64,000 bases of DNA from Elgaria multicarinata webbii (lineage: Eukaryota; Chordata; Lepidosauria; Squamata; Anguidae): the NCBI RefSeq assembly GCF_023053635.1, contig NC_086178.1:48382726-48446725 (forward strand). Direction: 5' to 3'. Of the stretch, positions 1 to 11,164 are shown piece by piece. Numbering within the stretch: the stretch's first letter is position 1; every line of letters begins with the position of its first letter. The position numbers were made by a program, and so were the translations under genes. A model generated the notes under the pieces. The model was not told the DNA's origin. It made no database searches and saw nothing but the letters and a program-made list of their open reading frames with translations.

Positions 1-240
1 TCTTTAACAGTTGTATAGAAAAGGGAATTTCAGCAGGTGTCATTTGTTTGTATGCATGCAGCACCTGGTGAAATCCCCTCTTCATCACAACAGCTAAAGC
101 TGCAGGAGCCCTGCCCTCTTTTGTATCTGGTCACTCTAGTATAACTTCTGCAGATTTAAATGACACCTGCTAAAATTCCCTTTTCAATACAAGTGTTAAA
201 GATACAGAAGCCCTGTCCTCCTTTTCACATGGTCAGCCTA
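1..240. repeat. Foldback MITE copy 1 (ACCATATGAAAAGG family), cut by window edge
   Basis: Two inverted arms: CAGCAGGTGTCATTTG near the left returns as AAATGACACCTGCT at 158-172. The right end, CCTTTTCACATGGTCA, matches copies at 2910, 27143 and 30419. Confidence 0.75.
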
Positions 241-559
241 GTCCATCTAGTCAAGTACTCTGTTCACTCAGTGGCCAACCAGCTGTCGACCAGGGACCCA
301 CAATCAGGTAGATCCACTACTCTACATAAATGCCCAGAAAGTGAGCTCCCATCATCACAGCTCCCATGCTTGCTGGGGAAGATGGGAATTGCAGTCCAAC
401 ACATCTGTATGGTGCTCACCACTCTTTCTTTCTTTATTCCCCAAAATGACAAATGTCCTGTTCCCTTACACACACACACACACAGAGTCTCCTCCCTGTA
501 GCTGCTGGTGAGAGTTCCCTCCCTCAAGATCTAATGGTTTTCCCATTCAAAACACGGAT

Positions 560-662
560 TCAAAACTATTTTATTTATTTATTTATTTATTTATTTATTA
601 CATTTTTGTACCGCCCAATAGCCGCTTCAGCTCATTCTCGTCACATCAGGGAGCAAACAGCA
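560..662 (-). mobile_element. L2-type LINE 3' tail with TTTA repeat
   Basis: A (TTTA)n run at 569-600 followed by ACATTTTTGTACCGCCCAAT, the same 3' tail as the longer L2 copy at 16625. Confidence 0.7.
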
Positions 663-663
663 T

Positions 664-1329
664 GAGGCATTTTATTAACTTCACATCAACAGTGTCTGCC
701 AAAAGATGGGGGAGTCTGGACTTGGAGCACTTTGTATTAAAACTAGTTCAAGGCCTGTCAATTTGACAGAAGCTCTATTCAGATGTCCCAGAGCTCGGTA
801 CAAGCAAGGAGCAGAGAGGGATTAGGATTGTGTTGAGTGGTCCTTTTCCCGATTTCTTTGCTTTGAAAGTGCTTTGTGCAGATGCCCATCCTGTTGACAC
901 TCCATTTAAATTCAGATGGTTCCACAGCATCATGGAGTAAATTGGGAGAGGCCATACGTGTTCTAAACTGAATGCAGTTACGGCATTGTAGGGCTGTCCA
1001 TTTGGATTTTTTGTCCCCCCCCCCCCAAATGTCCTGCATATCCAGGGTCCCCCCGTGGTGCCAAGACACACCATGTCCAGTTTGGAGAAGAGTAACATTC
1101 TCAGCCATAACATAACAACCAAAAACAGAATAGGAGAAATGACAAAAGAAGGAAAAAATAGACGGAGACAGCAGTGGATGAATTAAACATTAAAGGTGGA
1201 AGAAGGAAAGTAGACTTGTCCATTTTTTCTTTCCCTCAATCCAGTGGTAGTACAGTTAAGATGGATGAGCGTAATTAGATTAATCCCAGCAGCCTTCCCA
1301 TCCAGAAAGCAGAAGGAGGAAATACAAAA
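664..1329. other. Intergenic, no gene recognised
   Basis: A C run near 1015-1026 is the only notable feature. Open frames here have no recognisable family and lie upstream of a repeat. Confidence 0.5.
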
Positions 1330-1735
1330 AAATTTAAAAACACGTGGTGGAGAAAAGGAACGCCCTTCTTCCCATTGAGAAGCACATCCCCACCCTACCA
1401 GATTTCCTTTGTATCTCCTTCAACAGTTCATTGGTTGGTGGTAGTTGGACTCCGCGCCCTCCCCGCACATTTTTCATCAGCAAGACCGCACCTTGAAAAC
1501 ACTCCCACAGAACAGCAAGATGCTTTTGCATTACCGGAAGAACTGGACTTTCTGCGCACCAAAATATGTCGCTAAGAGGGGGGAACACTCGCAATCACAG
1601 TAGGACATGGTCGGCGTCATCCGAGTCCTTCGCCCTGACAGCAGACTATAAGGCTGATGTCATCTGAGTCCTTCGGATGCAAATCACCGCAACTGCAGAC
1701 TATAAGGCTGGTGTGATAAAGCTCATAATGAAAAC
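1330..1735. repeat. Dispersed repeat shared with 55545-55830
   Basis: Both copies contain ATTACCGGAAGAAC or a one-base variant, GACTTTC, an AGGACATGG block and TCATC(C/T)GAGTCCTT, in the same order. Class unknown, probably a non-autonomous DNA element. Confidence 0.55.
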
Positions 1736-2909
1736 GTTGTTGACAAACAACTTTAACTTGCTAGTGCTTAGTCATTTCTTTTTTTTAAAAAAAGTATTAT
1801 CATTGCTTGCTCCAGCATGTAATTAACCTATAGTCTATGTTAGTAAACTGTTGCACTTAGAGGTTGGGAAATATGATGCGTTTTGTTTTTAATTTCTCCT
1901 TCTCCTTATTTTGACATGGGAGTGTTTCTCTTTGGAGCAAGACATGTTTACACATTACTAATAGCCTATTGATGGTTAAAAAAAGCATTTCCAGTTGTTC
2001 ACTGTTTCTGAAACAGGATGAACTCATGGTATACTGTATTAGTTCACCATATTAATGTAACTCATTTCTAAGGAAATATATATGATTTTGAGTTATGTCT
2101 TAACATGTTAACATTTTTGCTATATAAAACCAGTTTTAGGGCAAGTTTATTTGGCCGTTTAGCATGGCAAAATATACAGAAATATCTGTATTGTTTTGCA
2201 GATGAAGCAGTGGTTTAATTGCTTGGCACACATCCAGTCATTCTAAATGAGGCTTCTTTTTTAATCATACGAAGCTTCTTTTGTGGAAAAATGGCATTTC
2301 CCCAGTAAATCAAACTGTAATGCTGAGTTTCTGTACGACTGTGATTTCCCCACAGGATAGCACAGCCAGTGTTTTTGTGAGTGCCATGAGGAATATAGCT
2401 GCATGATTTTCATAGATGCCTATTGGCAAGTACCTGTGACATCTTTAGCGACCTATTTCCATGCCCAGGCCATTTTGTGTTTTTAAAGTTAGCAACTTTA
2501 AAAATATATATGTTAGAGATCATTGAATATTTAGAACTAATAGTGATGAATTTCAAATTAAATTTCAAATCTTCTATATTCTGAATCAGCTGTACTGAAT
2601 GCAAGGGGGTGAAGGGGAAGGGGAAATGTTGCAAGTTGGTGGATAGGCCTCACTAGCTTTGTGCAGGTTCTGTGTCACTGGGGCATTTGTCAATCAGGAC
2701 GCAGAGCAGGTACAAATATACTGATGCCTTCCCACTAACGAAGAACACTTAAACTTTCATGTCCAGTTTAGCTGCTCTGGAGCTCAGAAGAAGTTGCATT
2801 TTAACTTGGCAGCAATTCAAACAGCTGCATATGTAGCAGCTTCTCACAGATAGTAAGTTTTAACAAAAGAATGGTGGATTGTCAAGAATACAAAAAAGTT
2901 TACAAATAC
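1736..2909. other. Intergenic, nothing recognised
   Basis: AT-rich unique-looking sequence without a convincing reading frame, RNA gene or repeat that I know. Confidence 0.5.
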
Positions 2910-3096
2910 AGTTAAAGCTGCAGGAGCCCTGCCCTCTTTTGTATCAGGTCACTCTAGTATAGCTCCTGTAGCTTTGTCATGAAGAGGGAATTTCACCAGG
3001 TGCTGAATGTATACAAATGACACATGCTGAAATTCCCTTTTCTATGAAACTGTTAAAGATACAGGAGCCCTGTCCTCCTTTCCATTTGGTCACCCT
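2910..3096. repeat. Foldback MITE copy 2, left part missing
   Basis: Shares the GCTGCAGGAGCCCTGCCCTC core and the GATACAGGAGCCCTGTCCTC right arm with the other three copies. Confidence 0.75.
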
Positions 3097-4727
3097 AGGC
3101 ACCATCTTGTTCAGCGCTGGCTCCAATTTTTGGAAGGTCCGTGGGAAAGGCAACTTCAGGCCCCATTCCTTTACCTTCTCACCAGCATTGTCGCCTCCTC
3201 CTGCTCATGGCCACCACCTGCTTGCTTGCCACGAAAAAGGCTAATGAGCATGCAGGCAGTAGCATCTTCTGCTCCTCCTTCACATCACCATTGTTGTCTG
3301 GAACAGAGTGAGAGGCAGGTAAAGAAGCAGGTTGCAATGGCAAAAAGGAGGAGCAGATCCAGGGGTTCTTGTCAGTAGGCCCTCTGCTGGGATGTCGGCC
3401 TTCAGCATGTGCCGAACCATACTGACCCTTGATGTCAGTTGTAATCTTGTTCTTTACCTCAGGCAGCAAAATGTCTTGGGCTGGCCCTGCCTGACCTAAC
3501 TGGCTTGGATCAAGCAAGTATTTTTATTTCTACAGTCCAAGGATCCTTAGTATATAGACACTGAAGGAACTTGACAGCTGTACTTCAAATAAATGTATTT
3601 GGGAGTGAGGTATAAAGATCTCATAATCACATGTTGTGTTTTCTGTCCTTTTCTACAGTGAGTAATGGCTCACAATCACCTCAGTGGGTGGATTAGGGTC
3701 CTTCCCTTTTTGAACAAACCAAACCTTCCATTGTTTCTAAAGAGGAATGTCTTCCCACAACTGTCCTATTCATACAGCATGTGATAGATATCTTGCCTGC
3801 AAGACCTTTGACATGGAATGTCACTAATCCACATATTTCCCCCCTTTTATTTGATCCAAACCACCATCTTTTCTCCTTCTGTCTTTTTAATAACTTCATG
3901 AATCAGGAGAATCACTTGGTGGACAAAAATAAAAAGGGGTTGCTAAAGAAATGTGCATACCACAACACCTTTAGCTTGACTAAGAAAGAGAAGGGCCCCT
4001 TCCCACTTGTTCTATCTCTGGTCTTTCATAAACAGTCTGACACCATCTTGTCTTTGTAACAAAAACCTTTTTCTTCAGCCTTCCAGTACTTGCTTTATCA
4101 CAGTGTGCAGTGCTCTTAATTGTCCCCTGTGGTAGCCTGAGAGAATGCGCCCTTGACTATTTCTATATATTACACTACTCCTAAAACTGGTACAGCTAAC
4201 GTTTGTATGATGCAGCTAACCTTTGCACTGGATGACCGTCATAGGAATAGTTTCTGAGTAGCTTTGTTACACATAGCAGCTTCCTGTGCCCATGGTTCAG
4301 TATGGGAAAACCCAGGGAAAACCACGGACCTTCTTCATCACGTCAGTATCTTTTCCACCTGACACTTGTGAGAGTAGGCATGAGCCATTTGGAAACATAT
4401 AGAGGATGATCTCACTTCCTCAGAGCCAAAACAGACAATACTTTAAATCTGTGTCTAGCAGCTACATATTCCCCCCTTTTTTTACTCTAGGGGCCAATCA
4501 AGATCTTAAAAGATCCTTTACCCCTCACACTAGGGTTACAATCCAGATTGGGACTCCTGCAAGATTGGTACCCTCTACAGTAAAAATGGAAGAAAACAAA
4601 AAAAGATGTAGCTGCTAGTCACAGAATTAAAGTAATGTCTCTTTGGGCCCTCAGAACGTTCAATAGACCAGCCTGATTATGAGGTAGTTCAAGAGACCAG
4701 CCTTATCATGAGTAGCCTGAAGGCCAT
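3097..4727. other. Intergenic, nothing recognised
   Basis: Short open frames only, none with a known motif or splice context. No repeat family identified. Confidence 0.5.
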
Positions 4728-4790
4728 CTATTTATTCCTTCCTTTCCTAAGTTTGTATCCCACCTTTTCACTCAATGGTTATCAAAGTTG

Positions 4791-5345
4791 ATGTCCCTCA
4801 ATCAGGGTTAGCAGTCCTTGCACCGGCGCGTATATCCCAATCAAACACACAAGGGGTCGAGAATCCAACTTAGCTAAGTTTTATTAGAACAATACTGCAG
4901 TATTGGGCACTCTAGCATCAAATCAAACCAGAGCACCCCGATCAAAAAATACTTGAAATATTTATAGTCTCTTGGTTAGAAAAAGTGCATTCAGTTTCTC
5001 ATTGGTCAATGCCATTACATTCATAGCATCCTACTGGTTCTTTTAGTAGCATGTTAGGTTACAAGAGAAAGTGTTTAGTGCATACAATCATAAGTCACCT
5101 GTTACATTCATTGTCTCATTGGATAAAACCTTTCTCTTTGTTTCTAGTGTTCTCATTATTAAGGAATGCATAGCAAGCAATGTGAGCGACCTTAAACTAG
5201 GACTATGTGTGTGTGTGCATGCATCTGTGTGTGTCTGTTGCCTTTTGCTTGGTACACCATATTCTTTCCCACAGATGCAGGGCTGTATTTGACTCTTTTG
5301 GGAACAGAACGGACAATGTGAAATCTCTTTCTTTCTGATGATATC
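4791..5345 (-). mobile_element. Unclassified insert in the L2 copy, possible solo LTR fossil
   Basis: About 550 bases interrupt the L2 tail. Read on the minus strand it has CCAAT-like and TATA-like motifs followed by a poly(A)-signal-like motif, a layout seen in LTRs. Clear TG/CA ends and a target duplication were not found, so the LTR reading is tentative. Confidence 0.35.
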
Positions 5346-5905
5346 AAGGTGGCTAACAGCAATAAAATACCAGGTAAAAACCAAATACAAGGCAGGTAAA
5401 ACAGAGCAATAAAGTCAGTGAAAACATCCTGTTAAAGCAATTGCTTGCTACACATTTACAATGGCTTTAGCAAGTCAGCTTTTGAGGCCAAAGGCCTGTC
5501 TGAATCAAAATGTCTTTGCCTGGCAATGGAAGGTCATCAGAGATGGGCTAAACACGCCTCCTTTGTCAAGATGTTCTGGAACCTAGGAGGAGCCACTGAG
5601 GAAGTCTTTTTGGAGGTTCCTGCCAAACTTGTTTAGGTTGGCAGGACAGAAAAAAAGGACCTTTCCTGAAGATCTTAAAAAATGGGCAGGGTCATAAGGA
5701 GCAACATGGTTTTTCAGATAAGTCTTATGGGGTGCTGTAGGTCATAACCAGCACTTTGAATTGTGCCTGGAAAAAATGCTTCCCGCCCAACCTAAGTTTG
5801 AGCGGGAAAGCAAACGGTTGTGGGTTTGGGAGGGGCTAAGGAAGGGAGCACTGGGCTCACGTGGCTCGGTATGTGAGCCTCGTGGGCCAGGGGCGGAGCC
5901 GCGGC

Positions 5906-5912
5906 TATAAAA
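5906..5912 (+). promoter_or_regulatory. TATA box of the DIRS-like element
   Basis: TATAAAA flanked by GC-rich arms (GCGGC before, GCCGC after), about 90 bases in from the inverted end motif. It is the best promoter candidate for the element's transcript. Confidence 0.5.
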
Positions 5913-6348
5913 GCCGCACCGCCCGAGGCTCGGCCTCTTCGCATTTTCGGCTGGCTATCGGGCAGCTTGAGCGAAGAGGTGCTCTCGGCGGCGGCGGCGG
6001 CGGCGGCGACGGCGGCGGCGGCGGCGGCGGCGGCGTTGGGAGCGGCTTTGGGGTTGCTTGGAGCAGCGAGCGCGGAGAAGCGCGGCGTCTTTGAGCGGCG
6101 CCTATTTCTTTAAATTGGTTTGGAGCAAAGGGGGTAGTTTAGGGAGCGGAGTGAGATTGGGCGTCTTTAGGCGGGCTCTCTGCCCAGCCTTGCCCTCTAC
6201 GTGGCCGGGTAACCCGCAGCTTGGGCTAGGTCTCCCGGGGAGGTGCATTCAGGCTTACAGGCCCACTATTCCACCAACGTTCTTTCTTTCTTTAAGGGGG
6301 GAACAGGTCCCAGGGAATAGCCTGTGTGCATAGGAGCCAGCCACTTTG

Positions 6349-6394
6349 CTGAGGCTAAGCAGGGTTGAGTCTGGTCAGGGTTGGATGGGAGACC
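6349..6394 (+). ncRNA. 5S-rRNA-like fragment inside the element's leader
   Basis: GCTAAGCAGGGT and TTGGATGGGAGACC are exact or near-exact matches to the middle of vertebrate 5S rRNA, at the right spacing. This part holds the A and C boxes of the internal RNA polymerase III promoter. Only about 46 bases resemble 5S, so it is not a functional 5S gene. Confidence 0.6.
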
Positions 6395-7194
6395 AAATTG
6401 AAAAGTTTCCTATCTTCTGATTTTTCTGTACCTGTATCAGCCTCAGTATATTATTTACTCATTTCACGTCTCCTACCTTATATAAAGTGCCCTGCTCCTG
6501 AGCTTGGAGGGTTTTGTGTGAAACCTCTTCTTCTTTTGGCCCGTTGGCCACGTGGCTGCGGGCATCGTGGTTAAGTTTGGTCAGCCATTTTGTTGAAGCT
6601 AAAGAGCCGGAGTTTGAGTTTTTCTATCCCCTTAAAACAATTCAAGTTTAGTTCCCTTTGGTTTCATTGCCTTCTTTAGGCAAGTTTGTCTGTGTTTCTG
6701 CTTAATTTCTTATTTTGGAAGGTTTGAATTATTTTGTATTATTCTGTAGCCTTTATTTATTTCCAATTAGTAATTTAGTTGTTTAATCTTATTTAGTTAT
6801 TGGTTAAATTTAAATACCAATTTAATTGGATTTGTTGTTAATTGTTTAACTGACTTTAATTTATTGGATTTAATTTTCTATTAGGTTTAATTAAAATTGT
6901 TTCATTACCTGAAATAAATTAATTTGATTAAGAAAGTTTTGATTAAATAGCTGAATTAATTTAATTTATTATTGAAATTGAATTAATTCATAATTAATTA
7001 ATTTAATTTAATTGATTAATTTAATTTGATTTAATTAATTTAAATTAATTAATTTAAATTAATTAATTTAAATTAATTAATTAATTTAATTTTTTTTTTT
7101 TTTTTTTTTTAATAGTGCCTGCTTCCCTTCCAATTCTGTTGGCCCTCTTATATCTTCTCTTTTCTGTGCGTGTGGATTTTGCAGCAGTGGTATC

Positions 7195-8667
7195 ATGCCT
7201 CCCAAGAAAGGTTGTGGGGGGAGTAAAGGTAAAGGCAAAGCACCCAGTTTGCCTGCTAAGCGCCCTATTCTGACACCGTTATCCTCGTCTTCGGACGATG
7301 ATGAGCCTCCTATGTCTCTAATTTTACAGCGCATTGCTGCATTAGAGAAAGACAATGCGGCGCTTAAGCAACAGCTAAAGGCGAAGGATTCGCGGTCCAA
7401 AAGTAATAAACGAAGGATTAGTAGGACCTCTGACTTACCTGATGTTAATTTTACAGAACAATCTACAGCGACACAAGTATCAAACATGCAGTTTGAATCA
7501 GCTTCAGCCCAAACTTCCGGGGCCTCCCAGGTTTCTCTCCCTGCTGCTATGGACACATCTACTCCAGCTTCATCTGCAAATCCACGCAGTGAGTATCTGT
7601 GCACCACAACAGATCTTACATCTTCTCCTTTTACACACTGGGGAATGCCTCCGTGGGCTTTGAGTCCATTTTGGCCTTTTTCAAGACCTATAGAGCTTGA
7701 AGATACACAAGATGGAGATATCCATACACAAGCAACACCTGAGGCTTGTACACCAGTCTGGCAACCTGCACCCACCCCGGCTGGGCGAACAGTAGCTGTT
7801 ACCCAGACCTCATCACCACACGATACAGAAGCCAGTGCTTTGGTTTTAAATAAAGTTTCCCAGACCACACAAACAGAGTCTGAAACTAGCAATGAGAAGG
7901 AGCCAAATTTTGATCCCTATTCTTCTGCCAAGGGGTGTGATATACCTTATGGGGCGATTTCTACGCCAGTAGGGTATCATTTATTGCCAGCCACCAAAGA
8001 AAAAATTTGGAAAGGTGAGTTTGTCGACCTGTTCTCCCTCTTGTTTAGAGAGGAGGAGCAAAAAGACAAGGACAACAATAAAGACAGGGATAATGAACGT
8101 ATTAAAAAGAAGAAGGTTGAGAGGACCTGGGCCAATTGGTTGGCCGGGTATATTATATTCATAGGAGTAGCGTTACAGAAGCACCCCGAAAAGGCGTCAG
8201 TATTAATTAAGTATCTGGATATAATCTTCAGGTGTTATACAGAATATGAAGGCCCAGCATGGTTAGGTTATGATCGGGCTTTCAGATTGAAGGCGCAATA
8301 CAATAATGAGATCAAATGGGACGTTAAAGAACCAGAGTTATGGTTGCAATTTATGACACCGGCCAAACCAGTTTCCGGTGTTAGGACAGACAGTGGACAC
8401 ATTTTAACGCGTCCGGCAGGATCCTTTCAATTCAAAGGGCCTGCCGGGCAATCGGTTCAACCCCGATTGTTTTGTTGGGAGTTCAGCTCCAAAGGCACTT
8501 GTGCACGTGCACAGTGCAGATTCAAACACGAATGCTCCATTTGCGGTGGAGCTCACCCATACTCAGGATGTCCTAGGATCAAAGGCTCCAAAGGTGGAAA
8601 AGACTTCCGCCCTGGAGGAAAGCCCAATATACCAGGCCCTACTGCAAAAGGGCCCCAGCCCAATTAA
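7195..8667 (+). CDS. Gag-like protein of the DIRS-like element
   Basis: A frame of 490 residues beginning MPPKKGCGG. A short predicted coiled coil lies near residues 45-65, and the middle is Ser/Thr-rich and low in structure. Near the C-terminus sits a CCCH-type zinc finger (CX8CX4CX3H) followed by a CX2CX3HX4C knuckle, typical of nucleic-acid binding in this group. It overlaps the next frame at its 3' end. The Gag call rests on position, basic C-terminus and zinc motifs rather than on close homology. Confidence 0.75.
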   Translation: MPPKKGCGGSKGKGKAPSLPAKRPILTPLSSSSDDDEPPMSLILQRIAALEKDNAALKQQLKAKDSRSKSNKRRISRTSDLPDVNFTEQSTATQVSNMQFESASAQTSGASQVSLPAAMDTSTPASSANPRSEYLCTTTDLTSSPFTHWGMPPWALSPFWPFSRPIELEDTQDGDIHTQATPEACTPVWQPAPTPAGRTVAVTQTSSPHDTEASALVLNKVSQTTQTESETSNEKEPNFDPYSSAKGCDIPYGAISTPVGYHLLPATKEKIWKGEFVDLFSLLFREEEQKDKDNNKDRDNERIKKKKVERTWANWLAGYIIFIGVALQKHPEKASVLIKYLDIIFRCYTEYEGPAWLGYDRAFRLKAQYNNEIKWDVKEPELWLQFMTPAKPVSGVRTDSGHILTRPAGSFQFKGPAGQSVQPRLFCWEFSSKGTCARAQCRFKHECSICGGAHPYSGCPRIKGSKGGKDFRPGGKPNIPGPTAKGPQPN

Positions 8668-10255
8668 AATTAGGGAGTTATTCTTTGCCTTACGTAATTA
8701 CCCACGTCAAGAAGATGCAAATTTTCTTTATCAAGGGTTTATGTTTGGTTTTAGGATTCCTTTCCAGGGCCCTCGGGTTCCTGTTTTTTCCAAGAATCAG
8801 GTTTCCATTGTTAAGATGGAGGGTCTGGTTCGGGAAAAAATTCAAAAGGAAATAAATGCCGGTAGGGTTCTTGGCCCCTTTGTCCACCCTCCTTTGCCTC
8901 GTTTAAGGGTCTCTCCCCTGGGCATTGTTCCCAAGAAAGCCCCTGGGGAATATCGGTTAATCCATAATCTGTCTTTTCCCCCCGGGGGCTCGGTTAACGA
9001 TTTTATTCCAGCCCAGTTATGCACGGTCAACTACACCTCCTTCGACACTGCCGTCCGTATGGTACGGAAGTGTGGAATAGGGGCCTTAATGGGGAAGTGC
9101 GATATTAAATCTGCCTTCCGCCTGTTACCGGTGCACCCAAAAGATTTTGAATTGCTAGGGTTTGCGTTCCAAGGACATTTTTTCGTAGACAGGGCCCTCC
9201 CAATGGGATGTTCTGTGTCTTGTTCGGTTTTCGAGAGATTCAGCACATTCCTTGAATGGCTCTGGCGACAGAGAACCGGCTCGCAAAACTCAGTCCATTA
9301 TTTGGACGATTTTCTATTCGCTGGGGCGGCATCCTCGCCCCAATGCGCGCAATACATGCTGGAGTTCCAGGAAATGGCCTCCAGTTTAGGTGTCCCTCTG
9401 GCTCACGAAAAGACTGAGGGACCTTCCTCTTCCTTAACTTTCCTAGGCATCCAGTTGGATTCCTGTAGGCAATCTTGTAGTCTTCCCAGAGATAAGTTAG
9501 AATCTCTGAAAGAGCTTATAAGAAACATATCCTTGGCCAAGAAAATCACCCTGAGGCAGCTTCAGGAACTAGTTGGTCACCTGAATTTTGCATGCAGGGT
9601 GATTGCACCCGGCAGGGCCTTTTCCAGACGTTTATGCGATGCGATGAAAGGGGTTAAGCGACCCCTTCACCACATACGTGTATCGGCTGAAATGAGAGCT
9701 GACCTTGAGGTTTGGGATTCCTTTTTAAACCAGTTCAACGGCATTTCGTTCTGGAGGGCCGATTTGCTGTTAGAAGCTCAGTTACAGGTGCACTCAGATG
9801 CATCGGGATCATATGGCTTTGGCGTGATCCTAAAGGATCGCTGGTGTGCACAGCAATGGCCATTGGATTGGAGGAAGGAAGGCATCTGCCGCGACTTAAC
9901 TTTTTTGGAATTTTTCCCTATCGTGGTCGCTGTTTGGCTGTGGGCTGACCTTCTATCCAATTCTTCCATACACTTTTGGTGTGACAACCAAGCCACAGTG
10001 CAGGTTGTCAACTCCTTATCCTCCAAGAATAAGCGCGTAATGAAGCTAGTCAGAGCTCTGACGCTTCGTTGCCTTCAGTTTAATATTATATTTTATGCAA
10101 GGCATGTGCCCGGCCTGGATAATGGAATCGCTGACGCTTTGTCGCGCAACCAGATTCCCAGGTTCCGGGAGTTGGCCCCAGCAGCTCGGCGGTTTCCGGA
10201 TCCCATGCCCAGACACTTGTGGGATCTTGGAGGGACCAAGCATTGGAAGCCATGA
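8501..10255 (+). CDS. Reverse transcriptase-RNase H of the DIRS-like element
   Basis: A frame of 584 residues, of which roughly the first 50 overlap the Gag frame and may not be used. RT motifs in order include YRLIHNLSFP, KCDIKSAFRLLPVH, LPMGCSVSCSVFE and the active site YLDD. RNase H follows with HSDASGSYGFG, LTFLEFFPIV, WCDNQATV and GLDNGIADALSR. The arrangement matches DIRS/Ngaro polymerases. No methyltransferase-like domain is visible after RNase H. Confidence 0.9.
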   Translation: MHVHSADSNTNAPFAVELTHTQDVLGSKAPKVEKTSALEESPIYQALLQKGPSPIKIRELFFALRNYPRQEDANFLYQGFMFGFRIPFQGPRVPVFSKNQVSIVKMEGLVREKIQKEINAGRVLGPFVHPPLPRLRVSPLGIVPKKAPGEYRLIHNLSFPPGGSVNDFIPAQLCTVNYTSFDTAVRMVRKCGIGALMGKCDIKSAFRLLPVHPKDFELLGFAFQGHFFVDRALPMGCSVSCSVFERFSTFLEWLWRQRTGSQNSVHYLDDFLFAGAASSPQCAQYMLEFQEMASSLGVPLAHEKTEGPSSSLTFLGIQLDSCRQSCSLPRDKLESLKELIRNISLAKKITLRQLQELVGHLNFACRVIAPGRAFSRRLCDAMKGVKRPLHHIRVSAEMRADLEVWDSFLNQFNGISFWRADLLLEAQLQVHSDASGSYGFGVILKDRWCAQQWPLDWRKEGICRDLTFLEFFPIVVAVWLWADLLSNSSIHFWCDNQATVQVVNSLSSKNKRVMKLVRALTLRCLQFNIIFYARHVPGLDNGIADALSRNQIPRFRELAPAARRFPDPMPRHLWDLGGTKHWKP

Positions 10256-11124
10256 AGAGGTCCGTGGCCCCAAGTACCAGAGCGCTATATGAGCGCGCAG
10301 GTAGGGAATTCCATGCTTTTCGGACCTCTGCAGGTTTAGCTGATCTATGGCCTATCCCGATTGATCACCTAATGCAGTTCTGTGTGGCTTTGCATAATAA
10401 GGGCATAGCTACAAAAACTTTGAAAGGAAAATTGGCAGGATTATCATTTGAGGCCAAGATCATGGGCTTCAAGGATACAACCTCGGACCATAGAATTAAG
10501 CGTATGCTGGAAGGCTGGACTCGAATTGCGCCAGTTTTTTCCGACAAACGCAAACCAATTACCCCAGAAATTTTGATGGGATTACGTCAACAATGGGTAG
10601 CATTATGTTCATCTCCTTTTGAACAAGAATTATTTCATGCCAGTGCCTTGGTAATGTTTTTCGGTGCATTCCGTATTAGCGAGGTTCTGGCATCCTCTAA
10701 GAAAGACGTATCCTTCAGAGCTTTCTTAATCGGTGATATAACAATGATTAGGGATAAGATGAGGATGTCCCTTCGGCAATCAAAGACAGATCAAAGAGCA
10801 AGAGGATTTAGTGTTACATTAGCGTCAGCCAGATGTCCAGACATATGCCCTGTGGCAGCAATGAGAACCTTCTTGTTCTCTAGAGGACTTGAGCAGGGCT
10901 ACTTATTCAGGCATCTTGATAAGTCTCCGTTGACCAAATTTCAGTTTTGGTCGGTAGCCAGGAAAGCGCTACAAGCAATGGGTCTCGACAATTGTCAGTT
11001 CGGAACGCATTCATTCCGTATTGGGGCGGCTTCCACGGCTGCAATAGCCGGAATGCCGGAAGAAAGGATTCAGGCCATAGGTAGATGGCGTTCGAGAGCC
11101 TTCAAAACGTATGTGCGTTATTAA
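10219..11124 (+). CDS. Tyrosine recombinase of the DIRS-like element
   Basis: A frame of 301 residues, overlapping the RT-RNase H frame by 37 bases. The C-terminal catalytic domain shows the first Arg in FGAFRISEVL, the box HSFRIGAAST, then GRWRS and a terminal Tyr in TYVRY, which is the R-HxxR-W-Y set of tyrosine recombinases. An N-terminal SAM-like DNA-binding region (LMQFCVALHN) precedes it. It would integrate the circular DNA copy. Confidence 0.88.
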   Translation: MGSWRDQALEAMKRSVAPSTRALYERAGREFHAFRTSAGLADLWPIPIDHLMQFCVALHNKGIATKTLKGKLAGLSFEAKIMGFKDTTSDHRIKRMLEGWTRIAPVFSDKRKPITPEILMGLRQQWVALCSSPFEQELFHASALVMFFGAFRISEVLASSKKDVSFRAFLIGDITMIRDKMRMSLRQSKTDQRARGFSVTLASARCPDICPVAAMRTFLFSRGLEQGYLFRHLDKSPLTKFQFWSVARKALQAMGLDNCQFGTHSFRIGAASTAAIAGMPEERIQAIGRWRSRAFKTYVRY

Positions 11125-11164
11125 TTCGAGGTTGAATTAATAGTTTTTTCTATTTATACCAGAC

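Larger units (their letters stand above)
5774..7194 (+). other. 5' terminal and leader region of the DIRS-like element
   Basis: It contains a TATA box (TATAAAA, 5906-5912) in a GC-rich stretch, then GGC-type triplet repeats (about 5988-6034), a 5S-rRNA-like segment (6349-6394) and a long, very AT-rich TTAA/AATT tract (about 6640-7090) that ends in a T run just before the first reading frame. Confidence 0.7.

Noticed and set aside
6349-6394. A functional 5S rRNA gene
   Set aside because: Only the middle third is present, with substitutions, and no terminator run directly follows.
7086-7892. A 268-codon open frame on the minus strand opposite the Gag-like frame
   Set aside because: It is antisense to a clear coding frame, has no recognisable domain and ends in a translated T tract.
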